Positions 1 through 9,492 are shown, counted from the stretch's first letter. The stretch is DNA of 64,000 nucleotides from Nonomuraea guangzhouensis (GCF_019396345.1 NZ_JAHKRM010000018.1:62001-126000), one strand, 5' to 3'. Notes: generated by a model from the letters alone, not told the origin. Numbers and translations are program-made.

Positions 1-1400
1 CAGACCGAGGAGACGTCGTCGGCTACCGCGCGCAGGCGCCAGCGCACCTTCCACCCGTTGGCCAGCTTGTCCGCTGGGACGGCGATGCTCGCCTGGGTGC
101 CGGAGGCGACGTTGTCCACGTTGCCGGTCCAGATCTGGCCACTGCCCTGACCGCCGGGTGCGGCCGGGTCGTGCTCGACCTCGACCTCGGCGCGCAGCGC
201 CTGGCCGGTGGGGTGGGTGAGGGTGGCCTTCATCGTGGGGGTGAGCGTGGTGGTCACCGTCACGCCGTCCACCACCTTCGACGGGGCGATGGTCAGGCCG
301 GTGGCGGTGGGCTTGGGCAGGCTGACGGTGAAGGACTGCCAGTCCGACCAGGCGGAGCCGGCGGTGGGTGAGACCGCGCGAGCTCGCCAGCGCACCTTCC
401 ACCCGTCGGTCAGTTTGTCCGCAGGGACGGCGATGCTCGCCTGGGCGCCGGCCGGGACGTTGTCGGCGCTACCGGCCCAGATCTGGCCACTGCCCTGACC
501 GCCGGGTGCGGCCGGGTCGTGCTCGACCTCGACCTCGGCCCGCAGGGGCTTCCCGGCGGGGTCGTTCACCTGGGCCAGCAGAGTCGGGGTGCGGGTGGGG
601 GTGACCGTGGTGCCGTCCACCTGCTGGGACGGGGTGACCTGTAGCGCGCCGACGGCCGGTTCGGAGACCGGATCGGGTACGTCGACGGTCAGGGCCTGCC
701 AGTCCGACCACGGCGAGCCGACCGTGGTGGCGGTGTTGATCGCGCGGACCCGCCAGCGCACCTTCCACCCGTCGGTCAGCTTCCCGTCGGGGACGCTCGC
801 CGAGGCTTGGGTGCCGGAGGCGACGCCATCGACGGCGCCGGTCCAGATCTGGCCGCTGCCCTGCCCGGTCGCGGCCGGGTCGTGCTCGACCTGGAACTCG
901 CCCCGTAAAGGCTGAGCAGCCGGGTCGGTGACCGTGGCGCGCAGGGCCGGGGTCAAGCTCGTGGCGACGGTGACGCCGTTCACCATCTGGGAGGGGGTGA
1001 CCTGGAAGGCGCCCACCGTCGGGTTCGGCACATCGGCAGTGGCCGTCTGCCAGTTCGACCACGCCGAAGTGGTTGCGGCGGTGGCGTTGACCGCGCGTAC
1101 CCGCCAGCGGATCTTCCACCCGTCGGCCAGCCTGCCCGCGGGGACGCTTACCGTGGCCTGGCCGCCGGAGGCGACCACCGGCGAGGCGCCGGTCCAGATC
1201 TGGCCGCTGCCCTGCCCGGTCGCGGCCGGATCGTGCTCGACCTCGAACTGGCCCGTGAGGCTTCCCTGAGCGGTGTCGGCGACGGTGGCGGCGAGCTGCG
1301 GGGTGAGCGAGGTCGTCACCGTGGTGCCGTTCACGATCTGCGCCGGTGTGATGGCCGGGGCGGAGACGGTCGGCGCGGAGGCGGGTCCGCTGGTGGTGAT
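1..1400 (-). repeat. Tandem Ig/Fn3-like repeats in the surface protein
   Basis: At least four in-frame repeats encode an Ig/Fn3-like unit with the conserved pieces VEHDPAA, GSGQIWTG and DGWKVRWR. The VEHD codons lie near 171, 519, 882 and 1233, giving periods of 348, 363 and 351 bases (116-121 residues). DNA identity between copies is high, so copy number could change by recombination. The first and last units are not fully bounded because the gene leaves the window. Confidence 0.85.
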
Positions 1401-4400
1401 GGTCAGCTTGGGAGGCAGGTTGAAGTCGGCGTCTTCTGAGGAGGTGAACACCCGGTAGTTGTCGATGTTCGCCTCGCCGGGCGACTTGAGCACCAGGCCG
1501 TGGTTGGCGGCGCCGGCGGCCCAGTCCTGGGCGATGCCGGTGACCTTCCAGTCCATGCTGTCCGGCCAGACGGCGCAGTCGGAGTTGACGCCCTTGAAGT
1601 TGGTGGAGGCGTCCTCCGTGGTGAGGGCGGGCTTGCCGGCCCAGTACATGTTGTCCGGGTCCCAGGCACTGGTCAGCCGGGCGACCTGGATGCCGTTGGC
1701 GAGCGCGGCGCCGCAGTTGGGGCTGTGAACGGTGTTCATCGACAGCGTGGCGTCGGTCACCGTGCTGCCCGGCAAGCCCGTGGTGTCGAACCGCAGGTGC
1801 GTCCGGGACTTCATCCCGCCGGTCATGGTGCCGGCCATGATGTTCAAGCCGTCCGGCCAGGCAGGCGAGTCGACGGTGTCGTTGGTGCTGACTTCAACGT
1901 CGGCGCCGAGCGGCAGCGTGACCGCCGCGGCCACCCGCACCGGGTAGGTGGTGCCGGCGCCCGTCAGGAACGCCTGGTCCGGCTTGACCACCAGCTCCGT
2001 ACGGCCGTCCTTGGTGACCACGTCCGTGTCGGCCTTGGCGTGCTTGGCCAGTGGGAGCCTGCCCTTGGCGCTGCCGTCCGACACGATCGGCTGCCCCGCC
2101 GAGGCGATCAGCTTCTTGTCCCTGCCCTTCAGCAGCAGCCGGCCGCCCTTGCCCTCGGTCAGGGTCAGGCCCTCGTCGTCTACGCCGATCCGCAGCTCCA
2201 GTGGCTTGGACGGCCGCTGGCGCAGCACCACCTCATGCCGGAACCCGGTCGGCAACGCCATCACCACCAGGTCAGCCCCGACGCCCGCGGCGTCGGTGTA
2301 GGTGGCCACGCTGCCCTTGACGGTCGGCTTCGGCAGCGGCGTCGGCCAGCGCAGCGCGTACGACTTCCCGTCAGCGGACATCTTCACGAACGGATCCGTG
2401 CCACCGGCGGAGATCTCCACGACAGCGTCTTCGGCCATCGCCTTCGGCTTCAGCCTGCCGCCCTGTTCCACGAGGGTGGTGTCGATCGGCACCCACCTGC
2501 CGGCCTGCTCGGTCCGTACCGGACCGGCGGTGACCTCGGTCTTGTACGTCTTCCCGTCGGGCTGGGCGTAGGTGATGCTGGTCGCGGTCGTCTCGCCGGT
2601 TACCTCGACGGCCTTGCCCTGCTTGGTTGCGGCCTGGGAGGCGGCGATCCGCGCCTGCGACGGCACGTTGGAGATCGCGTTCCCGCTCTTGCCGGCGATC
2701 CACGCCGCGGTGTCGTTCAGGCTCGCGTCGTGATCATTCCCGGAGGAGTCGGCGGCTGTACGGCCATCCCCCTCGTCGAACGTCCAACGGCCGGTCATCT
2801 GGTCGACCGTCCGGAAGGACCACGAGTACGGCTCCATCGTGTTCTCCACGCCGTCGATCGCCCAGGCGACCTCCGCGGAGTACGTGGTCCCCGGCGCCAA
2901 TGGCTGGGCCGGAGTGAACGTCACGACCTTGTCGTCGTCGCTGTAAGCCAGGGAACCCGAGACAGTCGTGCCATCGTCCGCCCGTACTGTGACCTCCGCG
3001 TTGCCGACCGGCTCGGTGAACGTCACCCGCGCCACCGCGTCGAGCGGGACCTCGACCACGCCGGCAGCGGGCTCGTGGGTGAGGACCCGCGGGGCCAGGG
3101 TGTCCTCTCCGTCTCCGCTCCCGGTGTCATCCGGCTCAGGAACGCCCACCTCATCCGGGGTGAACTTGTCGGTGCCGACTGTGTCCGCCATCCCGTTGTG
3201 GTTCGCGAGGGTGGCGTCGAGTACTGCGTCGGGTACGTCGATCGACCCGAACTCCTCCACCGTCCTGCCCGCACGTGTCGACATCGCGACCGCCTGGTCG
3301 TAGTCGGTGGGGAGGGTACCCAAAGGCTCCGGCGCGGCGATGACGACCGTCTCCTGGCGCGCGGGCGCCGGGGGCTCGAAGTCGACCGTGAGCCTGGGAC
3401 CGTGGGCGGGATAGCCGCTGGTCTGCTCCCGGCTGCGGTAGCGGCGCCAGTTCCGCAATTCGGATTCGTCACCTGCGGAGAGCCGGAATCCGTAGTTTGT
3501 TTCGCCGTCTGCCCATGCCTGGACGATGGTGTCGACCGAGTGGATGAGGTCGTGCTCATAGTTCATCGAACCGGAGCAGTCGGGACTGTAGGCCCCGTAC
3601 TCGGTGTCCGCGCCCGCGTTGGTGACCGACGGCTGGTCGGACCACTGCAGGGTCAGATGGTCCCAGTCGGAGGTGACCTGCCGAGCGGTGATTCCGGACC
3701 CGACGAACTCGCCGCAGTCGTTGGACAGGTAGTTCCACAGCTCCAGGTCGGCGTTCTGGATTCTGGAGCCCCAGAAAGGGTCGCCTGACTGCGGGAGCGG
3801 GAACTGGATGTAGGCGCGCCAGCGCTTGGCGATGTTGCTGGCGTAGGACTTGCCGACCCACATCTGGTCGCGGTAGTGCATGTCCCAGCTGTCGGTGAGG
3901 TCCACGTCGTTGATGTACGTGTCCATGGGATCGCCGGGAGGACAAGGCGTGCCGAGGGTGCACTCGTACCAGTCGTCGTCGACCGCGGCCATGGTCACCG
4001 GGTACGTCGTGGCCGGATCGGCGAGGAAGGCCGGGTCGGGACCGTACACCAGCGCCGAACCGTCCAGGCTCACCTGCGCCCTGCCGACCCTGACGGCGCC
4101 GAGGTCCGCGTTCGCGTCAGCCGCGACCGCGTCCAGCAGCGCCGCGGGCCGGATGTCGAGGCTGTGCTTGCCGTTGCCGCTCTTCAGCGTCGGCTGCCCC
4201 TTGGCGTTCTTGCCGAAGGAGATGCCCTTGGGCAGATCCACGGGGACGCGGAAGGTCACCGGTCCCGCGGGGCGTTCCCGGATGACGATCTGCTGGCGGA
4301 ACCCGGTCGCGGTGGCGGTGACGACCAGGTCGATGCCCTTGCCGTAAGCGGAGGAGTAGGTGGCGGTGCTGCCGTTGAGCTTGGGCCTGGGCAACGTGCT

Positions 4401-4889
4401 CGGAGCGTCGATCTGAGCGGCGAGGTTGCCGTTCTTGGTCTTGATCGCTTCGGTGTCGCCGCCGGGGGACAGCGTCAGGCTGCCTTTGGCTGCCTTGGGC
4501 TTGATGACTCCATCTGCCTCGACGAGGGTGGTGTCGATCGGGGCGAAGCCGTCACCGCCGGCGTTCTTGACCCGGATGGGCTCCAGGTACTGCTCCAGCC
4601 GCAAGGTCTTGCCGTCGGGGTTGGCGTAGTAGGTGGCGTTCTCCGAGCGCAGTGACTCGATCTCGATGCGCCGGTTGTCCTTCTTGGCCTGCGCCAGCGC
4701 CTTGCCGGTGGGCGTGGCCGGAGCCTTTGGCGGTGTCATGGGGGTGGGAGTGGTGATGGGAGGTGGCGTGGGGCCCTGGGCGATCGCGGGCGCGCTCATG
4801 AGCGAGAGCGGCATGGTCAGAGCCGCGATCAGGGCAGCGCGGCGGTGCGTCCGGCTGGATAAGCGGGACGCTGTTCGTGATGGGTTCAC
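1..4889 (-). CDS. Secreted DNRLRE / Ig-repeat surface protein, 3' end beyond window
   Basis: At least 1629 codons with no stop before the window edge. The GTG at 4889 is chosen because AAAGG lies about 6 bases upstream and a signal peptide follows (basic N-terminus, hydrophobic core, AIAQ near residue 38). Domains in order: RHS-associated N-terminal region (about 85-300, with APIDTTLVEADG); DNRLRE domain (about 303-514, MWVGKSYA, LQWSDQP); SbsA/Big_5 Ig-like domain (about 598-690, LAPRVLTHEPAAG); the opening of a LamG-like domain (about 694-733, GRWTFDEGDG) that breaks off; a second copy of the N-terminal region (about 777-995, VPIDTTLVEQGG); a second DNRLRE (about 999-1164); then at least four Ig/Fn3-like repeats. 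It is related to the LamG protein at 39374-43576, which sits just before an RHS toxin, so an RHS or toxin end may lie outside the window. Export is inferred from the signal peptide; the function is unknown. Confidence 0.8.
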   Translation of the reverse strand, partial: MNPSRTASRLSSRTHRRAALIAALTMPLSLMSAPAIAQGPTPPPITTPTPMTPPKAPATPTGKALAQAKKDNRRIEIESLRSENATYYANPDGKTLRLEQYLEPIRVKNAGGDGFAPIDTTLVEADGVIKPKAAKGSLTLSPGGDTEAIKTKNGNLAAQIDAPSTLPRPKLNGSTATYSSAYGKGIDLVVTATATGFRQQIVIRERPAGPVTFRVPVDLPKGISFGKNAKGQPTLKSGNGKHSLDIRPAALLDAVAADANADLGAVRVGRAQVSLDGSALVYGPDPAFLADPATTYPVTMAAVDDDWYECTLGTPCPPGDPMDTYINDVDLTDSWDMHYRDQMWVGKSYASNIAKRWRAYIQFPLPQSGDPFWGSRIQNADLELWNYLSNDCGEFVGSGITARQVTSDWDHLTLQWSDQPSVTNAGADTEYGAYSPDCSGSMNYEHDLIHSVDTIVQAWADGETNYGFRLSAGDESELRNWRRYRSREQTSGYPAHGPRLTVDFEPPAPARQETVVIAAPEPLGTLPTDYDQAVAMSTRAGRTVEEFGSIDVPDAVLDATLANHNGMADTVGTDKFTPDEVGVPEPDDTGSGDGEDTLAPRVLTHEPAAGVVEVPLDAVARVTFTEPVGNAEVTVRADDGTTVSGSLAYSDDDKVVTFTPAQPLAPGTTYSAEVAWAIDGVENTMEPYSWSFRTVDQMTGRWTFDEGDGRTAADSSGNDHDASLNDTAAWIAGKSGNAISNVPSQARIAASQAATKQGKAVEVTGETTATSITYAQPDGKTYKTEVTAGPVRTEQAGRWVPIDTTLVEQGGRLKPKAMAEDAVVEISAGGTDPFVKMSADGKSYALRWPTPLPKPTVKGSVATYTDAAGVGADLVVMALPTGFRHEVVLRQRPSKPLELRIGVDDEGLTLTEGKGGRLLLKGRDKKLIASAGQPIVSDGSAKGRLPLAKHAKADTDVVTKDGRTELVVKPDQAFLTGAGTTYPVRVAAAVTLPLGADVEVSTNDTVDSPAWPDGLNIMAGTMTGGMKSRTHLRFDTTGLPGSTVTDATLSMNTVHSPNCGAALANGIQVARLTSAWDPDNMYWAGKPALTTEDASTNFKGVNSDCAVWPDSMDWKVTGIAQDWAAGAANHGLVLKSPGEANIDNYRVFTSSEDADFNLPPKLTITTSGPASAPTVSAPAITPAQIVNGTTVTTSLTPQLAATVADTAQGSLTGQFEVEHDPAATGQGSGQIWTGASPVVASGGQATVSVPAGRLADGWKIRWRVRAVNATAATTSAWSNWQTATADVPNPTVGAFQVTPSQMVNGVTVATSLTPALRATVTDPAAQPLRGEFQVEHDPAATGQGSGQIWTGAVDGVASGTQASASVPDGKLTDGWKVRWRVRAINTATTVGSPWSDWQALTVDVPDPVSEPAVGALQVTPSQQVDGTTVTPTRTPTLLAQVNDPAGKPLRAEVEVEHDPAAPGGQGSGQIWAGSADNVPAGAQASIAVPADKLTDGWKVRWRARAVSPTAGSAWSDWQSFTVSLPKPTATGLTIAPSKVVDGVTVTTTLTPTMKATLTHPTGQALRAEVEVEHDPAAPGGQGSGQIWTGNVDNVASGTQASIAVPADKLANGWKVRWRLRAVADDVSSV

Positions 4890-4962
4890 TCGAGCCTTTC
4901 GAACAGATGTGGCAAAACCGAATGATCATCACATGTGTCGCGATCTTATGTAAAGATCCTTT

Positions 4963-5100
4963 TCAGCAATGTTGTATGGCGTTCCGTTCGCGGTTGGACA
5001 GGCCGAGCCGGTAGTCGCGCGCATGCTTCGGGCTTGGCTCGTCGGTGAGCGCCAATAGGTCATCCCAGCGAACCGCCCAGCGCCGCACCCCGCCCGGCAT
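4963..5100 (-). CDS. Possible 45-aa ORF or gene remnant
   Basis: An ATG at 5100 opens a 45-codon frame ending with TGA at 4963-4965. The frame stays open upstream to about 5158. Its composition looks protein-like (RRWAVRWDDLLALTDEPS, then HARDYRLGLSNRER), unlike a random GC-rich frame. No clear ribosome binding site precedes the ATG and I do not recognise a family. It sits in the 291-bp gap upstream of the large surface-protein gene, whose promoter should lie in the more AT-rich 4900-4985. It may be a decayed gene end rather than a live gene. Confidence 0.25.
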   Translation of the reverse strand: MPGGVRRWAVRWDDLLALTDEPSPKHARDYRLGLSNRERNAIQHC

Positions 5101-5180
5101 GCCGTGCGGTTGGCCGTCGAGCGGGCGGCGATGGCGAAGCGCTGCGGCGGCGCTCGTCTACTTGAGATGCGGAGGGTAAG

Positions 5181-5990
5181 TCAGTGCCCTTGGACGTAGG
5201 GGAAAATCTGGCTGAAGTCACGGGAGGCGAGCCGGTCCCGGCGGATGCCGAAGATCAGGATGCCTCCGTCTCCGAAGATCATCCCATTGTCCTCATCGAG
5301 CTGGAGCAGGTTGACCCACTGGGAGGCCTCCGCCGCGAAACCGGGATCCTTCAGGTTCACCCCGGCCGCGTACGCGGCCGCGGCTTCGATCGGCGAGTGC
5401 AGGGCGTCAGAGTAACCGCCGACCTGGTGCGCACGGCCGCCCTCCGCTTCGGCGAACTCGGCGAGCATGTCGGCGAACACCTCCCAAGGCTCCCCCACCA
5501 CCCGGTCCCAGAACTCGTCGCCCAGCTTGACCAGGTCGTCATGGCCACGCGTCGGCCAGGTGGCCACGGTCTCGGCGGCGAACGGGACCTCGGTGAACAC
5601 CCCCGCCTCGCCGCTGACGGGCGCCTCGCGTTCGGGCACGCGGCTGGCTCCGGGAGGCAGCAGGATCACGTGCGCGGCCTCGCCGTCCCAGGTGGCGAAG
5701 AACAACAGCGTGCCCTCGGCGGGCAGGCCGATGTCCGACTCGTACGCCGCGAGTGCCGCGCAGTCCAGCTCGGCGAGGAACTGCATCGCGGGACCACCAT
5801 CACCGGCGCACGGCCACGGCACCCCCTCGGGCAGCCGGGGCAGGCCACCCAGCCGGCCCACAACGGTCTCACCCTCCTCGGCGAGCGACAGCCGGACGGC
5901 CGGACGAGCCAGGGCGATGAACGGCTCGGCGATCTCCTCGGGTAACAGCTCTCGGACGTACTCGGCGAAATCAAGCATCCAGTCGTGCAT
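5181..5990 (-). CDS. DUF1963 (YwqG-like) protein
   Basis: A 269-aa soluble protein. The features match the DUF1963/YwqG family: an N-terminal helix, GGLPRLPEGVPWP (the family's start of the core), FLAELDCAALA, LLFFATWDG, and a C-terminal QWVNLLQLDEDNGMIFGDGG followed by a strand LIFGI. The ATG at 5990 is preferred over the ATGs at 5999 and 6050 because a GCAGG lies about 9 bases upstream and the following residues match the usual family start. The function of the family is unknown; members are often used as cytoplasmic partners or immunity-like proteins in actinomycetes. It stands alone, with no overlapping neighbours. Confidence 0.75.
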   Translation of the reverse strand: MHDWMLDFAEYVRELLPEEIAEPFIALARPAVRLSLAEEGETVVGRLGGLPRLPEGVPWPCAGDGGPAMQFLAELDCAALAAYESDIGLPAEGTLLFFATWDGEAAHVILLPPGASRVPEREAPVSGEAGVFTEVPFAAETVATWPTRGHDDLVKLGDEFWDRVVGEPWEVFADMLAEFAEAEGGRAHQVGGYSDALHSPIEAAAAYAAGVNLKDPGFAAEASQWVNLLQLDEDNGMIFGDGGILIFGIRRDRLASRDFSQIFPYVQGH

Positions 5991-6357
5991 GCCGCCCATC
6001 CTGCCGGGATCTGATCTCGAACGGAACGGAACGGTGCACGAGCAGCGCACCCAGCCTCAGGAGGCGGTGCTGCGAGTCGCTGATGGCAGCGCGCTGAGGA
6101 TGACCGCTCCGTCCCGCAACAGGTAGAGGACGCCGATCCCGGTACTCTCCGCGCAGCGACGCCCATGTGGCCGACGCCGCTGTTCGATCCAGCCGACGTC
6201 CGTCGTCACCGGCCGCTTCGAGTTGGCAGTGGCAGCGGGTGATCTCCGGGACGCAGCGGGTTCTAGGTCGCTCGAGTCGCGGCGAGCAGTGCCCGCTGGG
6301 AGTGAGTCTCAGCGAAGGTGTCGTTCACGGACGGATGCCGCACTCGACATGAGCCTT
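5991..6357. other. Intergenic gap without a supported gene
   Basis: About 370 bases between two minus-strand genes. Open frames exist on both strands, but none has a ribosome binding site and family-like sequence together. I see no hairpin with a long stem. It must hold the promoter of the DUF1963 gene and the end of the aldo-keto reductase transcript. Confidence 0.4.
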
Positions 6358-7260
6358 CTACATCTCGCTGAGGCGGTCCCGCAGCGCGTCGTACACGTCC
6401 GTCGGGAGCGGGCCCTTCTGGGCGGCTGCGGCATTGGCCCGCACGTGCGCGGCATCGGTCGAGCCGACGATCACCGAGTGAAGATCTTGGTGGCTGAGGA
6501 TGAAGCGGAGCAGGAGTTCCATCGTCGTGGCGCCGTCCGCCAGCTCGTCCAGGCCGGCGGCGGCGAGCCGGGCGTGGCGGTCGGCGAGTGGCCGGCGTAT
6601 CGGCTCCGGTATGGCCTCCGGTGGAGCCACGAGGGGGCGGGCGACTGAGCCGCGGGCGATCGTGCCCGCGCCGGCTGCCGCGGCGGCGGTGATGAGTTCC
6701 TCGTGGGAGCGGTCGAGCGCCGAGTAGGGGAGGAGGAAGACGTCGAATGCCCCGATCGCGATGTGCTCCGGAAGGTTGGGCATATTTCCGGACATGCCAG
6801 TGAAGCGGATCGCGCCTTCGTCCTGGAGGGCCAGCATCTCGGCGATGGTGTCCTCGGCCCGCATCACGGCGACGCTCGGGCTCATGTGCACCATCAAGAT
6901 GTCGAGGTGGTCGGTGCGCATCCGGCGCAGACTCTGTTCGACGCACGCGCGGACGTTCGCCCTCGTGTAGATGTGCGGCGCACCGCCTGCGGCGAGTGGG
7001 CAGCCGCACTTGCTGGAGAGGATGAACTCGTCGCGCCGGTGGGAGATCCAGCGGCCGATGTGCTCCTCGGCGTCGCCGTAGTCCGGCGAGGTGTCGATGA
7101 GGTTCACTCCCGCGTCGAGGACGGTGTTCAATACCGTGCGGGCCTCATCGTCATTTATCGGTTTGCCCCAGGCCTGTGGGCCGCGCAACTCCATCGCTCC
7201 GTAGCCGAGGCGGCTCGCCTGCAAGCCGATTCTGCCCAGCTTCGCGGTTGGCAGCGTCAC
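6358..7260 (-). CDS. Aldo/keto reductase
   Basis: A 300-aa NADPH-dependent TIM-barrel oxidoreductase of the aldo/keto reductase family. Visible signatures are GRIGLQASRLGYGAMEL at the start, NLIDTSPDYGDAEEHIG (catalytic Asp and Tyr), ILSSKCG (catalytic Lys), DILMVHMS (catalytic His) and the nucleotide-binding end SVIVGSTD. The GTG start at 7260 overlaps the stop of the upstream monooxygenase as GTGA, which implies translational coupling. Together with the TetR gene upstream it forms a three-gene operon. It may process the product of the monooxygenase; the substrate is unknown. Confidence 0.88.
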   Translation of the reverse strand: MTLPTAKLGRIGLQASRLGYGAMELRGPQAWGKPINDDEARTVLNTVLDAGVNLIDTSPDYGDAEEHIGRWISHRRDEFILSSKCGCPLAAGGAPHIYTRANVRACVEQSLRRMRTDHLDILMVHMSPSVAVMRAEDTIAEMLALQDEGAIRFTGMSGNMPNLPEHIAIGAFDVFLLPYSALDRSHEELITAAAAAGAGTIARGSVARPLVAPPEAIPEPIRRPLADRHARLAAAGLDELADGATTMELLLRFILSHQDLHSVIVGSTDAAHVRANAAAAQKGPLPTDVYDALRDRLSEM

Positions 7261-8837
7261 GTCATCGTCCTCTTTCGGTCTTGGCCGGCTCGATGGCAGC
7301 GCACCACCGCCGCAAAAGCTGCCCAAAGTGCTTCCAGCTCCGCTGGATCTGGTTGAGGTGTTGCCGATGCCCAGGCCACGTAGCAGTCCGGTCGAAGGAG
7401 CAGAGCTGTGGGCGCGGCGGTCTGGGGGCGCGCGGTGACGATGTCGACGTGGTCCCGCCACGGGGCGAGCGTCTCGGCGAGCGATGTGCCTTCGGTCAGG
7501 TCCAGCAGCAGCGGGCGGGCGGTTCTGGTCAGCTCGGCCAGCCGGACCGGGCCGGCCGGCGTGTGCAGGTCCATGTCCGGGGCGAACCGGCCGGTCAGCG
7601 GGTGCGCCTCGGGTTCGCCCATGTCGTAGCGGACGTCGGCGCCCGCGGTGAGTTCGGCCAGACGCTGTACGGTGTTCGGGTCGCGGAGCAGTTCGGTGAA
7701 CAGGTCGCGCAGTCCGGTGACGTCGCTGCCGGGGGCGATCAGGGCGGACTGCGCCCGCGCGTTCAGGACCATGCGATGGGCGGCCGATCGCCGCTCGGTC
7801 TCGTAGCTGGCCAGCAGGCCGGGCGGGGCGCTGCCGCGGAGTTCGGCGGCGAGTTTCCAGCCGAGGTTGATCGCGTCCTGCAGGCCGAGGTTGAGCCCGG
7901 GTCCGCCCCCCGTGGCGGCGTACACGTGGGCGGCGTCACCGATCAGGAACACCCGGCGGTCGGCGAATCGTTCGGCGACCCGGGTGTTACCCCCGGTCAT
8001 CCGGCGCAGCGCGTGCGGCCCTTCGCCGTCGGGCGGGCCAAGTGGCACATCGACGCCGAGCACGCGGCGGACGCTCGCCCGCAACTCCTCCAGGCTCATC
8101 GGGGCGTCGGTCGCGGGCTGGTCCCACTCCGTGGCGCTGACCAGCGGCGGGTGGCCGGGCATCGGCGCGTAGGAGAACCCTCCGTGCTCGGTACGGTGGG
8201 GCAGGAACGGCAGAACAGCGCCATAGCCGGGTACGTTCAGCGCGCCGGTCGCGGGATCGACCCAGTCCGCCGGGATCGTCGCGTGCGCTGAGCGGAGCGT
8301 CATCCGGTCGTAGGTGATGCCGGGGAATCCGATGCCGGACAGTTTGCGCGTGGTGCTGTGGGCTCCATCCGCACCGATGAGATATCGGGCCCGCAGCTGG
8401 TACGCCCCGCCCGGCCCCGCGACGTCGACGGTGACCGCGTCGTCGTCCTGCGACAGGCCGACGGCCTCGTGTCCCCGCCGGATCTCCACGCCCAGTTCGA
8501 CGGCGCGCTCCTGCAGGACCTGCACGATGCGGCGTTGCGGGACCGGCAGGGCATAGATCGGGCTGTCCGCCAGCAGGCTCAGGTCCAGGCCCATCGCGCC
8601 GAACATGAAGTACGCGGAGTTCGGCCGCGGCGGTGCCGGGTTACCGCTGAGACGTTCGTACAGCCCGCGGCGGTCGATCATTTTCACGACCTGGCCGAGT
8701 AATCCGTTCGCTTTCGGTTCGTCGCTCGGCTCCGGCAGCCGCTCCAGCACGACCGGCCGGACCCCGGCCAGGCGCAGTTCGCAGGCCAGCATCAGCCCGT
8801 TCGGACCGCCGCCGGCGATGACGACATCTGTGATCAT
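7257..8837 (-). CDS. FAD-dependent class A aromatic monooxygenase
   Basis: A 526-aa flavoprotein hydroxylase of the phenol / polyketide hydroxylase type. The N-terminal Rossmann motif is VVIAGGGPNGLMLACELR, followed by an ADP-binding Glu (VVLERLPEP). YLIGADGAHSTTRK is the conserved DG motif and FLIGDAAHVYAATGGGPG is the GD motif that contacts FAD ribityl. The C-terminal about 130 residues look like the thioredoxin-like domain of this group (LLLRPDCYVAWAS). The gene starts 25 bases after the TetR stop and overlaps the aldo-keto reductase start by 4 bases. Such TetR-monooxygenase pairs often hydroxylate aromatic antibiotics or xenobiotics; the substrate here is unknown. Confidence 0.88.
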   Translation of the reverse strand: MITDVVIAGGGPNGLMLACELRLAGVRPVVLERLPEPSDEPKANGLLGQVVKMIDRRGLYERLSGNPAPPRPNSAYFMFGAMGLDLSLLADSPIYALPVPQRRIVQVLQERAVELGVEIRRGHEAVGLSQDDDAVTVDVAGPGGAYQLRARYLIGADGAHSTTRKLSGIGFPGITYDRMTLRSAHATIPADWVDPATGALNVPGYGAVLPFLPHRTEHGGFSYAPMPGHPPLVSATEWDQPATDAPMSLEELRASVRRVLGVDVPLGPPDGEGPHALRRMTGGNTRVAERFADRRVFLIGDAAHVYAATGGGPGLNLGLQDAINLGWKLAAELRGSAPPGLLASYETERRSAAHRMVLNARAQSALIAPGSDVTGLRDLFTELLRDPNTVQRLAELTAGADVRYDMGEPEAHPLTGRFAPDMDLHTPAGPVRLAELTRTARPLLLDLTEGTSLAETLAPWRDHVDIVTARPQTAAPTALLLRPDCYVAWASATPQPDPAELEALWAAFAAVVRCHRAGQDRKRTMT

Positions 8838-8862
8838 CGAGGTCTTTTCCCTTTTCTGGTTC

Positions 8863-9492
8863 TTACGGGACGGGTAGGCCAGCGGTGAGCTGGTCGAACA
8901 CCTCGCGCAGCAGCGGCGCGAGCGGAATCGGCCGATCGGCGCTCAGGACGTGCTCCACGGCCACGGCACTGCCCGCGCTGACCACCGCGGCGACCAGTTT
9001 CGGGTAGACGTCATGTGCCACGTCGGTGCCGGTGCGCTCGGCGATCGCCTTGGCCAGCTCGTCCTTCGCGACCGCGTCCGCCCTGAGGATCTCGCCGTGC
9101 AGCGCCGGCTCGGTCAGCAGGAGCCGGAGCGCGTCGTGCCGGCGCCGGTCGTGGGGAGACCCGCCGCCATGGCCCTCGCCCGGTGCGAGCTGGGCCTGGA
9201 CCGCGCTCACGATCGAGTCCCACAGAGGCTCATCGACCGGCCGCGCTCGCAGCTCGTCGGCGATCCGCAGGGCGCGTTCCAGGTGGCTGGCGGCGATCGC
9301 CTCGGCCTTGCTCGAGAAGTAGTTACGAAAGGTGCGTGCGGACACGTTCGCCGCCGCGGCGATGTCGTCCACCGTCACGTTGCTCCACCCACGCTCGACG
9401 CACAGGCCGATCGTGGCCTGGCTCAGCGCGAGCCGGGTCTCCCGCTTCTTGCGCTCCCGCAGCCCGATAGCGACATTCTCGTCAGCCGTCAT
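8863..9492 (-). CDS. TetR-family repressor
   Basis: A 209-aa regulator. An N-terminal helix-turn-helix is clear (VTVDDIAAAANVSARTFRNYF, about residues 38-58), followed by a helical ligand-binding domain. The ATG at 9492 is chosen over upstream in-frame starts because the HTH then sits at the usual distance from the N-terminus. It is the first gene of an operon with the monooxygenase and aldo-keto reductase. A perfect 13-bp inverted repeat lies 16 bases upstream, so autoregulation is very likely. The ligand may be the monooxygenase substrate. Confidence 0.9.
   Translation of the reverse strand: MTADENVAIGLRERKKRETRLALSQATIGLCVERGWSNVTVDDIAAAANVSARTFRNYFSSKAEAIAASHLERALRIADELRARPVDEPLWDSIVSAVQAQLAPGEGHGGGSPHDRRRHDALRLLLTEPALHGEILRADAVAKDELAKAIAERTGTDVAHDVYPKLVAAVVSAGSAVAVEHVLSADRPIPLAPLLREVFDQLTAGLPVP

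Noticed and set aside
1500..3788. Long plus-strand open frame across the surface-protein gene
   Set aside because: Antisense shadow of a GC3-rich gene; the minus frame shows signal peptide, DNRLRE and Ig domains, while this frame is low in hydrophobic residues and rich in R, G and V.
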